From NCBI RefSeq assembly GCF_003265345.1, contig NZ_QFWW01000001.1, forward strand, positions 139,852 to 203,851: a stretch of DNA of 64,000 bases. The letters run 5' to 3'. Numbering within the stretch: position 1 is the first letter of the stretch; each line of letters begins with the position of its first letter. Below, piece by piece: positions 34,260-42,199 of the stretch. A model generated the notes under the pieces. That model saw only the letters and a list, made by a program, of their open reading frames with translations. It was not told where the DNA came from and searched no databases. Position numbers and translations under genes: made by a program. This stretch comes from Lentzea terrae (GTDB taxonomy: Bacteria; Actinomycetota; Actinomycetes; Mycobacteriales; Pseudonocardiaceae).

Positions 34260-34652
34260 TCATCCGTCCTGCTCCGGGCAGGCCGACCGCAACGCGCTCA
34301 CGAGCAGGTCCGAGCAGCCGTCCTTGGCGAGGAACGCGTACGCCCCGGCCGCGATCGCGCTGTCCGCGCACGCGTTGTTCAGACTCATTGCCACCACTGG
34401 GATTCCATGTTGCTCGGCGAAAACCCTGAGCAACGACAAGCCATCCCGTTCCGTGGGCATCAGGACGTCAACGATGGCAACCCCTGGCGCGGTCTCCTCG
34501 GCGACTCGCACGGCCGCCTCGGGGCTGCCGGCCTCGCCCACGACCTCGAACTCCGGATGCGCCAGCAGAAAAGTGCGCATGGCACTGCGCACCCGCGCGT
34601 CGTCGTCGACGATCAGCACGCGGATGGGCCCTCGCCCGCCGGGAACCTTCAA
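34260..34652 (-). CDS. stand-alone receiver-domain response regulator
   Basis: 130 residues from TTG 34652, five bases after GGGAGG. It is only a REC domain: IRVLIVDDDARVRSAMRTFL, phospho-acceptor Asp in VAIVDVLMPTERDG, a Ser switch in VVAMSLNNA and Lys in AFLAKDGCSD. There is no output domain, and no kinase adjoins. It may act by protein contact, or be a truncated NarL-type regulator that lost its HTH; the gene remnant directly downstream leaves that possible. Upstream lies a cluster of CAACTG repeats. Confidence 0.75.
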   Translation of the reverse strand: MKVPGGRGPIRVLIVDDDARVRSAMRTFLLAHPEFEVVGEAGSPEAAVRVAEETAPGVAIVDVLMPTERDGLSLLRVFAEQHGIPVVAMSLNNACADSAIAAGAYAFLAKDGCSDLLVSALRSACPEQDG

Positions 34653-34661
34653 CGGGCCCTC

Positions 34662-34744
34662 CCACAACCAACTGCCACAACCAACTGTCACTTCCAACTG
34701 CGGCATCCAGGAAGAAGTAGACGCCCCTGGCACGCCGCAGTTGG
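34662..34744. repeat. CAACTG iteron-like repeats and inverted repeat
   Basis: Three tandem 13-bp units: CCACAACCAACTG at 34662-34674 and 34675-34687, then TCACTTCCAACTG at 34688-34700. The third unit runs into CCAACTGCGGC (34694-34704), which pairs with GCCGCAGTTGG (34734-34744). It lies directly upstream of the receiver gene and downstream of the VOC gene. Such arrays usually bind a regulator cooperatively. Confidence 0.7.
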
Positions 34745-34762
34745 AGCGGCGAATGACGGCAC

Positions 34763-35188
34763 TCACCCGAGACGTTTGTCCCGGTTCTCCTGGACAACCG
34801 ACATGTAGTGAACGTTCGTCATGATCCCGAGGATGTTCCCGAACGGATCGACCACCGATGCGGTCACGTATCCCTCGCCACGCACTCGCGGTTCGTCGTG
34901 CGTCTTCGCACCGAGCTCGTGCAACCGAGCCAGCGTCGCCTCCAGGTCGTCCACCGCCCACAACAGGACCGCCCCTGCCGGCCCGTCCGAAGGCGTCACC
35001 TCGAACTTCCGCTGCGCGATCCCGAGCTCGGCCAGGTAGTCACCGATCCGGAACTCGACGTACCCCAATGAGCCGTCCGGCGCCCGCCCCTCGAAGTACG
35101 CCTCCACGCCCAGAAACTCGGTGTACCAAGCACGCGCCGCCGCCACGTCGTCGGCGTAGTAGGTCACGGTCGACATGCCTCGCAACAT
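34763..35188 (-). CDS. VOC-family (glyoxalase/bleomycin-resistance-like) protein
   Basis: 141 residues from ATG 35188, six bases after GGAGGGG. Two beta-alpha-beta modules: MSTVTYYADDVAAARAWYTE and LLWAVDDLEATLARLHELGA, ending VVDPFGNILGIMTN with a metal-site Glu/His pattern only partly kept. It is divergent from a WYL regulator across a perfect 25-bp dyad, so it is its likely target. The substrate is unknown. Confidence 0.88.
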   Translation of the reverse strand: MLRGMSTVTYYADDVAAARAWYTEFLGVEAYFEGRAPDGSLGYVEFRIGDYLAELGIAQRKFEVTPSDGPAGAVLLWAVDDLEATLARLHELGAKTHDEPRVRGEGYVTASVVDPFGNILGIMTNVHYMSVVQENRDKRLG

Positions 35189-35237
35189 CAGAAACCCCTC
35201 CAGAAAATTTTCGGTGTCGGGGTTCAGCTTCGGCCGT

Positions 35238-35262
35238 AAAGTGCTCATCTAGTGAGCACTTT
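35238..35262. promoter_or_regulatory. perfect dyad operator, WYL regulator/VOC gene
   Basis: AAAGTGCTCA-TCTAG-TGAGCACTTT: 10-bp arms without mismatch, centred 50 bp upstream of one gene and 30 bp upstream of the other. Confidence 0.75.
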
Positions 35263-35280
35263 CACCGGAAACATGGAGAC

Positions 35281-36249
35281 ATGCGCGCAGACCGTCTTGT
35301 AGCCACGTTGCTGCTGATGCAGGCCAGAGGCCGGGTGACCGCCGCTGAGCTGGCCGAAGAGCTGGAAGTGTCGACGGCGACCGCCCGCCGCGACCTGGAA
35401 GCCCTGTCCACCGCGGGCGTCCCCGTCTACCCCCAACCGGGCCGAGGCGGCGGCTGGTCGCTCGTCGGCGGCGCCCGCACCGACCTGAGCGGCCTGACCG
35501 CGGCCGAGGCAAAGGCGCTGTTCCTGATCGCCGGCCCGGCCGCGAGCGTCGCACCCCAGGTGAAGTCAGCACTGCGAAAACTCGTCAGGGCACTGCCCCA
35601 GACCTTCCGCGCCCACGCCGAGGCCGCCGCGGAAGCCACCCTGATCGACACAGCCGGCTGGGGTGACGACACCAAAGATCGCCCGGTGCTGGTCGACGTC
35701 CTGCAAGAGGCCGTTGTGCAACAGATCCGCGTCCGCCTGACCTACCAGAAACGAGGCCGGCCACCGACCGGACGCACGGTCGACCCGTGGGGACTCGTCG
35801 ACAAGGACGGCATCTGGTACTTCCTCGCCGGTACCGAGGACGGCCAGCGGACGTTCCGGATCGACCGGATCCTGGGCGCCGCCCTGACCGGCACCCCGTC
35901 GACCAGACCGCCGGACTTCGAGCTGGAGAAGGCCTGGGACTCGGTCGTCACGAAGATGGAGCAACGCCGTTCCGAAACCGCGGCGATCATGTTGGTGCCC
36001 ACCAGGTTCCTGACGGTCTTCCAGGACATGCACGGCCGCCACTGCACCGTGCTCGACACGCTCCAAGACCACACCCGAGTCGAACTGACCGCCCCACGCC
36101 CGTTCGACATCGCCCGCAACATCGCCGGCTGGGGCAACCTGATCACCGTCGAGTCACCTCAGGAGGTGAAGGACGACCTCGCCCGCATCGGCGCCGAACT
36201 CGTCAGCCAATACCGGCCTGCTTCTCCAGCCGATCGAGCCGAGCCATGA
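35281..36249 (+). CDS. DeoR-type HTH/WYL-domain transcriptional regulator (YafY-like)
   Basis: 322 residues. HTH_11 at the N-terminus (RADRLVATLLLMQARGRVTA, then AELAEELEVSTATARRDLEA). The WYL domain spans about 135-215 (VRLTYQKRGRPPTGRTVDPW then GLVDKDGIWYFLAG) and is followed by the WCX C-terminal extension. WYL domains bind nucleic acid or small ligands. It is divergent from the VOC gene and probably regulates it and itself through the 25-bp dyad. The 3' end overlaps the convergent Clp-N gene by 47 bp. Confidence 0.9.
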   Translation: MRADRLVATLLLMQARGRVTAAELAEELEVSTATARRDLEALSTAGVPVYPQPGRGGGWSLVGGARTDLSGLTAAEAKALFLIAGPAASVAPQVKSALRKLVRALPQTFRAHAEAAAEATLIDTAGWGDDTKDRPVLVDVLQEAVVQQIRVRLTYQKRGRPPTGRTVDPWGLVDKDGIWYFLAGTEDGQRTFRIDRILGAALTGTPSTRPPDFELEKAWDSVVTKMEQRRSETAAIMLVPTRFLTVFQDMHGRHCTVLDTLQDHTRVELTAPRPFDIARNIAGWGNLITVESPQEVKDDLARIGAELVSQYRPASPADRAEP

Positions 36250-36850
36250 TCATCTCCAGGATCTTTCCGGCGTCCGGCGTCGCCTGCTGCTTCTGGAGGT
36301 GCACGATCCCCGCCAGCGCGGTCTGCACCGCCCGGCGGGTGCCCTTGAGGTCCGCGCCGAGCTCGCGGAGCACCTCGCCGCCCTTCCCGTCCGGCTCGGC
36401 GATGATGCCGAGCAGCAGGTGTTCGCAGCCCACGTAGTTGTGCCCGAGCGCCATCGCCTCGATCACGGCGAGCTCCAGCGCGTTGACCGCGTCCACCGCG
36501 AACCCGGTCCCCTGACCGGCCCCCACCGGAAAGCGCAGCGTCCGCGGGTCGATGTCGATCGCCCGCAGCACGTCCAGGGCCAGGTTGCCGCCCTCGTCGA
36601 CGAGGGCCTGCGCCAACTCGGCCGTGGTGACCACCGGCGACTCCGACGCGAGCCGCAGCACCGTGCGCATCCGCTGGGTCAGCTGGGAGCCCCGCTCGCC
36701 GTCGAGATCGGCGACCGTGAGCCCGCGCACCGAGGTGATCCGCTTGACGGAGACTTCGAGCGCGCGCTGACAGATGGCGGAGACCGGAATGTTGAGGTCT
36801 TTGACCGTTTCGGCCAGGTCATCGGGCAGGTACACGTTGATTTTCGGCAT
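36203..36850 (-). CDS. Clp N-terminal repeat protein with RHH-like N-terminus
   Basis: 215 residues from ATG 36850. Residues 1-45 (MPKINVYLPDDLAETVKDLN) look like a CcdA/ribbon-helix-helix strand-helix unit. Residues about 80-185 form two Clp-N (ClpA/ClpC substrate-recognition) repeats, with ALELAVIEAMALGHNYVGCE followed by HLLLGIIAEPDGKGG. There is no ATPase domain. It is probably a DNA-binding sensor that uses a Clp-N fold. The promoter carries a palindrome in its spacer, suggesting autoregulation. Confidence 0.75.
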   Translation of the reverse strand: MPKINVYLPDDLAETVKDLNIPVSAICQRALEVSVKRITSVRGLTVADLDGERGSQLTQRMRTVLRLASESPVVTTAELAQALVDEGGNLALDVLRAIDIDPRTLRFPVGAGQGTGFAVDAVNALELAVIEAMALGHNYVGCEHLLLGIIAEPDGKGGEVLRELGADLKGTRRAVQTALAGIVHLQKQQATPDAGKILEMIMARLDRLEKQAGIG

Positions 36851-36857
36851 AACCCCA

Positions 36858-36886
36858 TATCTACCCCCAATTGGGGTTACAGTCAA
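36858..36886 (-). promoter_or_regulatory. promoter with palindromic spacer, leaderless
   Basis: Minus strand: TTGACT (36886-36881), 17-bp spacer containing the palindrome CCCCAATTGGGG (36865-36876), TAGATA (36863-36858), then seven bases to ATG 36850. A second pair, TAACCCC (36850-36856) and GGGGTTA (36873-36879), overlaps the start codon. Confidence 0.75.
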
Positions 36887-36942
36887 CGAAGAACGCGGCA
36901 ACCGGCACACTTGCGGGTGATCAAGGGGACGGGAGCACGGGC

Positions 36943-38637
36943 GTGGAGGAGAAGAGCAGGCTCATCGGGAGCCGCTACCGGGTGCAGGAGAAGGTCGGCC
37001 AGGGCGCCATGGGCGTCGTCTGGCGGGCCTACGACGAGCAACTCGAACGCGTGGTGGCGGCGAAGGAGCTGCTCGCGCTCGACGGCCTCGACGACGCCAA
37101 GATCGCTCGCGCCAAGGCCAGGGCCATGCGCGAGGCCCGGCTGGCCGCCCGGCTCGAACACCCCAACGCCATCCGCGTCTACGACGTCGTGGAGGAGGAC
37201 GGGCAGCCCTGGCTGATCATGGAGTACCTCCCCTCCCGCAGCCTCGCCGCCGTCATCACCGAGCAGGGCTCGCTGCCGCCCCGCGAGGTCGCCCGCATCG
37301 GTTGCTACACCGCCGCCGCGCTGGCCGCCGCGCACCGGCACGGCATCCAGCACCGCGACGTGAAGCCCGGCAACGTCCTGATCGGCGACCAGGAAGTCAA
37401 GATCACCGACTTCGGGATCTCGAAGGCCACCGACGACGGCACGGCCACCGCGACCGGCACCGTCGGCACGCCCGCCTTCTTCTCCCCCGAGGTCGCCCGC
37501 GGCGAGGACGCCGGTCTCCCGTCCGACGTCTTCTCGCTCGGCGCCACGCTCTACAACGCCGTCGAGGGCGGCCCGCCGTTCGGCACCGCCGACAACCACA
37601 TCGCGATGCTGCACCGCGTGGCCAGCGGGTCGATCATGCCGCCGGCCAACGCCGGTCCGCTGCTGTCGCCCGTGCTGTTCCGGTTGCTGGCCACCGAACC
37701 CGAGCGCCGGCCGACCATGGAGGAGGCCGTCCACCTGCTGGCCGCGGTGGTGAACGAGACGCCGCAGGTGTCGGAGGCGACCGTGGTCATCCCGGCCACC
37801 GTGGAGCTGCCGGTCGAGGCGCAGCCGGAGGAGAAGGCCAAGCAGGAGGCCAGTGCGGCCGCCGCCGGCCTGGTCGCGGGGGCCGCTGCCGCCGAGGCCG
37901 CCAAGCTGACCGCACCCGAGCCCGAGCCCGAGCCGGAACCTGAGCCCGAGCCGGAGCCTGAACCGGAACCCGCGCCCGCAGCACCCGTTGTCGCGGAACC
38001 CGTTGTCGCACAACCGGAACCGACGCCCGTCCTGCCGACCCCGCTCCCCGAGCAGCCGAAGCCGGCAGAGAACCGCCGCAAGTTCCCGCTGGTCCCCATC
38101 GCGATCGTGCTCCTCGTGCTGGCCGTGGGCGTCGGCTCGTTCCTGTTGTGGCCCAAGGGTGACGGGAAGACGCCGACCAACCCCGCCGCGTCCGGCACGT
38201 CGTCCACGCCCACCACGAGCCAGACGCAACCGCAAACCCAGCCGCAGACGCCGACGGAAACCCCGTCGCAGACTCAGACGCAGACGAACCCTCCGGCCAG
38301 CAGCGCCCCGAACCCGCCTCCCGCGACGCCGCCGCAGACCGCCCAGCAGGCGATCGAGACCTACTACACGCAGGTCCCCGGGAACCTGGAGGCGGGCTGG
38401 GCGACCCTCACCGACGACTTCAAGGCCAGCTTCAGGCAGACTTTCCAGACGTACCAGCAGTTCTGGAGCCAATACACCGCGGTGCGGCTGTCGGACATCA
38501 CGCCACAGGGCGACAACACCGTGACCGTCACGCTGCAGTACATGCGGGGGTCGAGTGTGGTCACCACCGAGCGCCACAGGTACACACTGGTACAGCAGAA
38601 CGGGAAGTGGATGATCAACACCCAGGTGCCCGCCTGA
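36943..38637 (+). CDS. Pkn-type membrane Ser/Thr protein kinase
   Basis: 564 residues from GTG 36943, seven bases after GGGAG. The kinase domain spans about 12-265: GQGAMGVVW loop, Lys41, catalytic Asp139 in HRDVKPGN, Asp156 in DFG, and an activation segment with several Thr (TATATGTVGTPAFFSPE). A juxtamembrane region holds an (EP)n run near 325-345. There is one membrane helix (about 382-402, VPIAIVLLVLAVGVGSFLLW), then a Thr/Gln/Pro-rich extracellular stretch and a small terminal domain of NTF2-like kind (about 468-564). It is divergent from the Clp-N gene. The following SDR gene starts within its stop codon (TGATG). Confidence 0.93.
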   Translation: MEEKSRLIGSRYRVQEKVGQGAMGVVWRAYDEQLERVVAAKELLALDGLDDAKIARAKARAMREARLAARLEHPNAIRVYDVVEEDGQPWLIMEYLPSRSLAAVITEQGSLPPREVARIGCYTAAALAAAHRHGIQHRDVKPGNVLIGDQEVKITDFGISKATDDGTATATGTVGTPAFFSPEVARGEDAGLPSDVFSLGATLYNAVEGGPPFGTADNHIAMLHRVASGSIMPPANAGPLLSPVLFRLLATEPERRPTMEEAVHLLAAVVNETPQVSEATVVIPATVELPVEAQPEEKAKQEASAAAAGLVAGAAAAEAAKLTAPEPEPEPEPEPEPEPEPEPAPAAPVVAEPVVAQPEPTPVLPTPLPEQPKPAENRRKFPLVPIAIVLLVLAVGVGSFLLWPKGDGKTPTNPAASGTSSTPTTSQTQPQTQPQTPTETPSQTQTQTNPPASSAPNPPPATPPQTAQQAIETYYTQVPGNLEAGWATLTDDFKASFRQTFQTYQQFWSQYTAVRLSDITPQGDNTVTVTLQYMRGSSVVTTERHRYTLVQQNGKWMINTQVPA

Positions 38638-39368
38638 TGCGCGCCCTCGTCACCGGAGCGTCGCGCGGTATCGGTGCCGCCATCGCCCACGCCCTCGCGA
38701 ACAACGGCCACCAGGTCGCCGTCCACTACCGCAGCGGCGCGGCCGAGGCCACCGAAGTCGCCAAAAGCCTTGCCGGCGACGGACATGCGACCGTCCACGG
38801 CGACCTCGGCGCGAACCAGGCCGAGCAGATCGTCGCCGAGACCGTCGAGAAGCTCGGCGGGCTCGACATCCTGGTCAACAACGCGGGCATCTACTTCCTC
38901 CACCAGATCGCCACGACCAGTTTCGAGGAGTGGCAAGACGCCTGGCGCCGCAACCTCGAGGTCAACCTGATCGGCCCCGCCGAGCTCGCCTGGCACGCGG
39001 TGCGGCACATGACGGATGGCGGCCGCATCATCAACATCGGCTCGCGGGGCGCCTACCGCGGTGAGCCGGACGCACCCGCGTACGGCGCCGCGAAGGCAGG
39101 GCTGCACGCGATGACCCAGTCACTCGCGCAGTCCCTTGCCCCGCAAGGCATCGCGGTCGCCGGTGTGGCGCCGGGCTTCGTGCGCACAGAGATGGTCACC
39201 GACCTCATGGCCGGCGCGGAGGGTGACGCCATCCGGGCGCAGAGCCCGTTCAACCGCGTCGCCGAGCCGGAGGAGGTCGCCGCGGCGGTCGCGTGGCTCG
39301 CGCAGCCCGAGGCCGTGTGGGCCAGCGGCACGATCATCGACGTGAACGGCGCGTCCTACCTCCGTTGA
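38637..39368 (+). CDS. SDR family oxidoreductase (FabG-like)
   Basis: 243 residues. MRALVTGASRGIGAAIAHAL, NNAGIYFLHQ, catalytic Ser in NIGSRGAY and YGAAKAGLHA are intact. It resembles 3-oxoacyl-ACP-reductase-type SDRs that use NADPH (HYRSG after strand 2). Its start overlaps the kinase stop by one base, so it is co-expressed with the kinase, though a functional link is unclear. A strong hairpin follows. Confidence 0.92.
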   Translation: MRALVTGASRGIGAAIAHALANNGHQVAVHYRSGAAEATEVAKSLAGDGHATVHGDLGANQAEQIVAETVEKLGGLDILVNNAGIYFLHQIATTSFEEWQDAWRRNLEVNLIGPAELAWHAVRHMTDGGRIINIGSRGAYRGEPDAPAYGAAKAGLHAMTQSLAQSLAPQGIAVAGVAPGFVRTEMVTDLMAGAEGDAIRAQSPFNRVAEPEEVAAAVAWLAQPEAVWASGTIIDVNGASYLR

Positions 39369-39378
39369 TTCCCCGGAC

Positions 39379-39404
39379 AGCGACCGGAACCAGTTCCGGT
39401 CGCT
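39379..39404 (+). terminator. terminator hairpin after kinase-SDR operon
   Basis: AGCGACCGGAAC, two bases, GTTCCGGTCGCT: a perfect 12-bp stem with a two-base tip, 10 bp after the SDR stop. Confidence 0.75.
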
Positions 39405-39421
39405 AGTTGATCTTCCGCACA

Positions 39422-39437
39422 ACCGGTCTAGACCACT
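39422..39437. promoter_or_regulatory. DasR-like operator (dre) upstream of second chitinase
   Basis: ACCGGTCTAGACCACT, with perfect core palindrome GGTCTAGACC (39425-39434). It is very close to the known dre consensus AGTGGTCTAGACCACT and lies 46 bp before the chitinase ATG. Confidence 0.75.
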
Positions 39438-39482
39438 AACGTCGCTGTGGGCGCACGACGAAAGTGGAAGGCAACCCCTGCA

Positions 39483-40814
39483 ATGCGTTCACTCCGATCT
39501 CGCCTCGGTGCCGTCAGCCTCGCGCTGGCCGCAGCCGCAGCGACCATGACGGTCAGCGCGCCCGCCGCGCAGGCCGCGTATCCCCCCGGTTTCAAGAGCG
39601 TCGGCTACCAGCCCTCGTGGTCCAGCAACGTCAGCACCATCCCGTACAACAAGCTCACGCACATCAACTACGCGTTCGTGCTGCCGAACGCGAACGGCAC
39701 GCTCCAGGGCGTCCCGGAACCCGGCAGGCTGCAACAGCTGGTGAGCCTCGGCCACCAGAACGGCGTGAAGGTCTCGCTCGCGGTCGGCGGCTGGAACAAC
39801 GGCAACGACGACAACTTCGAGATCCTGGCCGCCAACGCGAACAGCCGCACCACGTTCGTGAACGCCCTGATCAACGTCGTCAACCAGTACAACCTCGACG
39901 GCGTCGACATGGACTGGGAGTACCCGGACCCCGGCGTCGAGGGCGACAACTTCACCCTGCTGATGCGGCAGCTGGGCGACGCGCTGCACAGCAGGGGCAA
40001 GCTGCTCACGGCCGCCGTCGTCAGCGAAGGCCCCGTGGCGAACGGCGTGCAACCGGCGGTGTTCGGCATCGTCGACTGGCTGAACATCATGGCCTACGAC
40101 GGCGGCAGCCCGCACGCGAACTACGACTGGTCGATCAACAGCGTCAACTTCTGGAAGAACCGCGGCCTGCCGGCGAGCAAAGCCGTGCTCGGCGTGCCGT
40201 TCTACAGCCGGCCGACCTACATCTCCTACCGCGACCTCGTCGCGCAGGACCCGGCCAACGCCAACCGCGACTGCTACAACGGCAACTGCTACAACGGTTT
40301 GCCGACGATCCGGCGCAAGACGACGTGGGCGCTGTCCAACGCGGGCGGCATCATGAACTGGGAGCTCTCCCAGGACACCACCGGCGGCAACAGTCTGCTC
40401 AACGCCATCTGGGAAACCGCGTCCGGCGGCACTCCCCCACCGACCGGCCGCACGATCGTCGGCTACGGCGGCAAGTGCGTCGACGTGGCGGGCGCGAACT
40501 CGGCCAACGGCACCGCGGTGCAGCTCTGGACCTGCAACGGCACCAACGCCCAGCAGTGGTCCCGCAACGGCAACACCGTCCGCGCGCTGGGCAAGTGCCT
40601 CGACGCGTCCGGTACGGCCAACGGCGCGGTCACGCAGCTGTGGGACTGCACCGGCGCGGGCAACCAGCAGTGGACCGCGGAGGCCAACGGCCAGCTGCGC
40701 AACGTGGGCTCGGGAAGATGCCTCGACGCCACCGGCCCGAGTTCGGCCGACGGCACCAGGCTGCAGCTCTGGGACTGTGCCGGCACCGCCAACCAGCGGT
40801 GGACATTCTCGTAG
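39483..40814 (+). CDS. secreted GH18 chitinase with C-terminal ricin-type lectin domain
   Basis: 443 residues from ATG 39483. The signal peptide ends AAQAAYPPG near residue 34. The GH18 barrel has the motif LDGVDMDWEYPDP, with general acid Glu146, and MAYDGGSPHANYDW. A short Pro/Gly linker (about 315-325) leads to a ricin-B beta-trefoil with three QxW repeats (QQWSRNG, QQWTAEA, QRWTFS) and paired Cys. The lectin would anchor the enzyme to polysaccharide. Its dre site matches that of the first chitinase, so both are probably induced by chitin breakdown products. A hairpin follows 10 bp after the stop. Confidence 0.93.
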   Translation: MRSLRSRLGAVSLALAAAAATMTVSAPAAQAAYPPGFKSVGYQPSWSSNVSTIPYNKLTHINYAFVLPNANGTLQGVPEPGRLQQLVSLGHQNGVKVSLAVGGWNNGNDDNFEILAANANSRTTFVNALINVVNQYNLDGVDMDWEYPDPGVEGDNFTLLMRQLGDALHSRGKLLTAAVVSEGPVANGVQPAVFGIVDWLNIMAYDGGSPHANYDWSINSVNFWKNRGLPASKAVLGVPFYSRPTYISYRDLVAQDPANANRDCYNGNCYNGLPTIRRKTTWALSNAGGIMNWELSQDTTGGNSLLNAIWETASGGTPPPTGRTIVGYGGKCVDVAGANSANGTAVQLWTCNGTNAQQWSRNGNTVRALGKCLDASGTANGAVTQLWDCTGAGNQQWTAEANGQLRNVGSGRCLDATGPSSADGTRLQLWDCAGTANQRWTFS

Positions 40815-40823
40815 GAACCTGTG

Positions 40824-40851
40824 GACGTGGGCGATGATCGTCGCCCACGTC
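40824..40851 (+). terminator. terminator hairpin after chitinase
   Basis: GACGTGGGCGA, six-base loop, TCGCCCACGTC: a perfect 11-bp stem. It abuts the TACCAT -10 box of the next gene. Confidence 0.75.
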
Positions 40852-40864
40852 TACCATCTGGGCT

Positions 40865-41761
40865 GTGGCCCCCAGCCTGGAGAACCTGCTGGTCGTAGGT
40901 GTCGCGTCGAGCGCGCTGTTCGACCTGTCCGCCTCCCACGCCGTGTTCTCCACCGAGGGCGAGGACGCCTACCGCGCGTACCAGGAAGCGCACCTCGACG
41001 AGCCGTTCGCGCCCGGCGTCGCGTTCCCGTTCATCCGCCGGCTGCTGCAGCTCAACTCGCTCGGGCCGCTGGTCGAGGTGATCGTGCTGTCGCGCAACTC
41101 CCCCGACACCGGGCTGCGCATCCTGCGATCGGCCGCACACCACGGCCTGACGATGACGCGGGCGATCTTCACCGAGGGCCGGGCGCCGCACGAGTTCATG
41201 CCAGCGTTGAACATGTCGTTGTTCTTGTCGGCGCACGAGAACGACGTCCGCAAGGCGACCGCGGCCGGGCTGCCCGCCGGCCAGGTGCTCAAGTCGTCCT
41301 TTCGGGACGACGACGATCCGGCGCTAAGGATCGCGTTCGACTTCGACGGGGTGCTGGCCGACGACGCGGCCGAGCGGATCTACCAGTCCGGCGGGCTCGA
41401 CCAGTTCCAGCAGCACGAGGCCACGAACGTGGTGACGCCGCTGGATCCCGGGCCGTTGCGGAACTTCCTCGCCGGGATCAACCGGATTCAGCGGGTGGCT
41501 GAGGACCGCGTCCGGGTTTCGGTGGTCACGGCTCGGTCGGCGCCGGCTCATGAGCGAGCCGTCAACAGCCTCAAGGCTTGGGGATTGACGGTGAACGACG
41601 CCTTCTTCCTGGGCGGGCTGAAGAAGGGGCCGATCCTGGACGTGCTGAAGCCGCACATCTTCTTCGACGACCAGCGCGGGCACCTGATCGACACCGTGCC
41701 GTGCGTGCACATCCCGTTCGGGGTCACGAACGAGAGCGCAGACGGTCGATCTCCGCGGTGA
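40865..41761 (+). CDS. cytosolic 5'-nucleotidase (NT5C1-like)
   Basis: 298 residues. HAD-type motif I is unusually internal: ALRIAFDFDGVLADDAAERI near residue 155, preceded by a family-specific N-terminal half (AIFTEGRAPHEFMPALNMSL). Motif II is VSVVTARSAPAHE and motif IV HIFFDDQRGHLID. It dephosphorylates nucleoside monophosphates. GTG 40865 is seven bases after TACCAT, consistent with a leaderless mRNA. It overlaps the convergent HIT gene by 38 bp. Confidence 0.85.
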   Translation: MAPSLENLLVVGVASSALFDLSASHAVFSTEGEDAYRAYQEAHLDEPFAPGVAFPFIRRLLQLNSLGPLVEVIVLSRNSPDTGLRILRSAAHHGLTMTRAIFTEGRAPHEFMPALNMSLFLSAHENDVRKATAAGLPAGQVLKSSFRDDDDPALRIAFDFDGVLADDAAERIYQSGGLDQFQQHEATNVVTPLDPGPLRNFLAGINRIQRVAEDRVRVSVVTARSAPAHERAVNSLKAWGLTVNDAFFLGGLKKGPILDVLKPHIFFDDQRGHLIDTVPCVHIPFGVTNESADGRSPR

Positions 41762-42197
41762 GCTCGGCCCGGAGGTCGTCGTGGTCTGGTCCGAGCGCGG
41801 TCGCCGGATCGGACCAGCGCTCGACCGGGTACAGCCACACCGGCCGGCCGACGATCTCCGGTGGCTCCCAGTCGTAGCGCGGCCAGACGTGGGCGTGCAG
41901 GTACGGGTCCGTGTTGCCGAGGATCTCCAGGTTGACCCGCCGGAATCCGGCGTCGCGGCGGGCGCAGACCAGTTCGACGGCTTCGCCCAGCAGGTCCATG
42001 TCGGCCAGGAACTCCGCACGCCGGTGCCGGGGCAGATCGGTCAGCCGCTGGACGTCCGGGGTGTCCACGAGCAGAACGCAGTAGCCGGGCAGCCACTGGA
42101 CGTCGCCGATGTTCGCGAAGCCCGCGCTGAGACGGCGCAGCACGGTGGGGTTCTCGTCGCGCAACGACGAGCCGATCCGGTCCCGCTTCCAGTCCAT
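41724..42197 (-). CDS. HIT-domain protein
   Basis: 157 residues from ATG 42197 (AGAGG seven bases upstream). The histidine triad is LHAHVWPRYD (HxHx with the first two His present; the third is less clear). The fold fits the diadenosine-polyphosphate or nucleotide hydrolase branch (VQWLPGYCVLLVDTPDVQRL at its core). It hydrolyses or transfers nucleotidyl groups. It directly follows a DUF2625 pseudogene and reads in the same direction. Confidence 0.85.
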   Translation of the reverse strand: MDWKRDRIGSSLRDENPTVLRRLSAGFANIGDVQWLPGYCVLLVDTPDVQRLTDLPRHRRAEFLADMDLLGEAVELVCARRDAGFRRVNLEILGNTDPYLHAHVWPRYDWEPPEIVGRPVWLYPVERWSDPATALGPDHDDLRAELTAEIDRLRSRS

Positions 42198-42199
42198 GC

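Noticed and set aside
37918..37980. Glu-Pro repeat as a possible tandem-repeat element
   Set aside because: It is in frame in the juxtamembrane region of the Ser/Thr kinase, where such low-complexity linkers are common.
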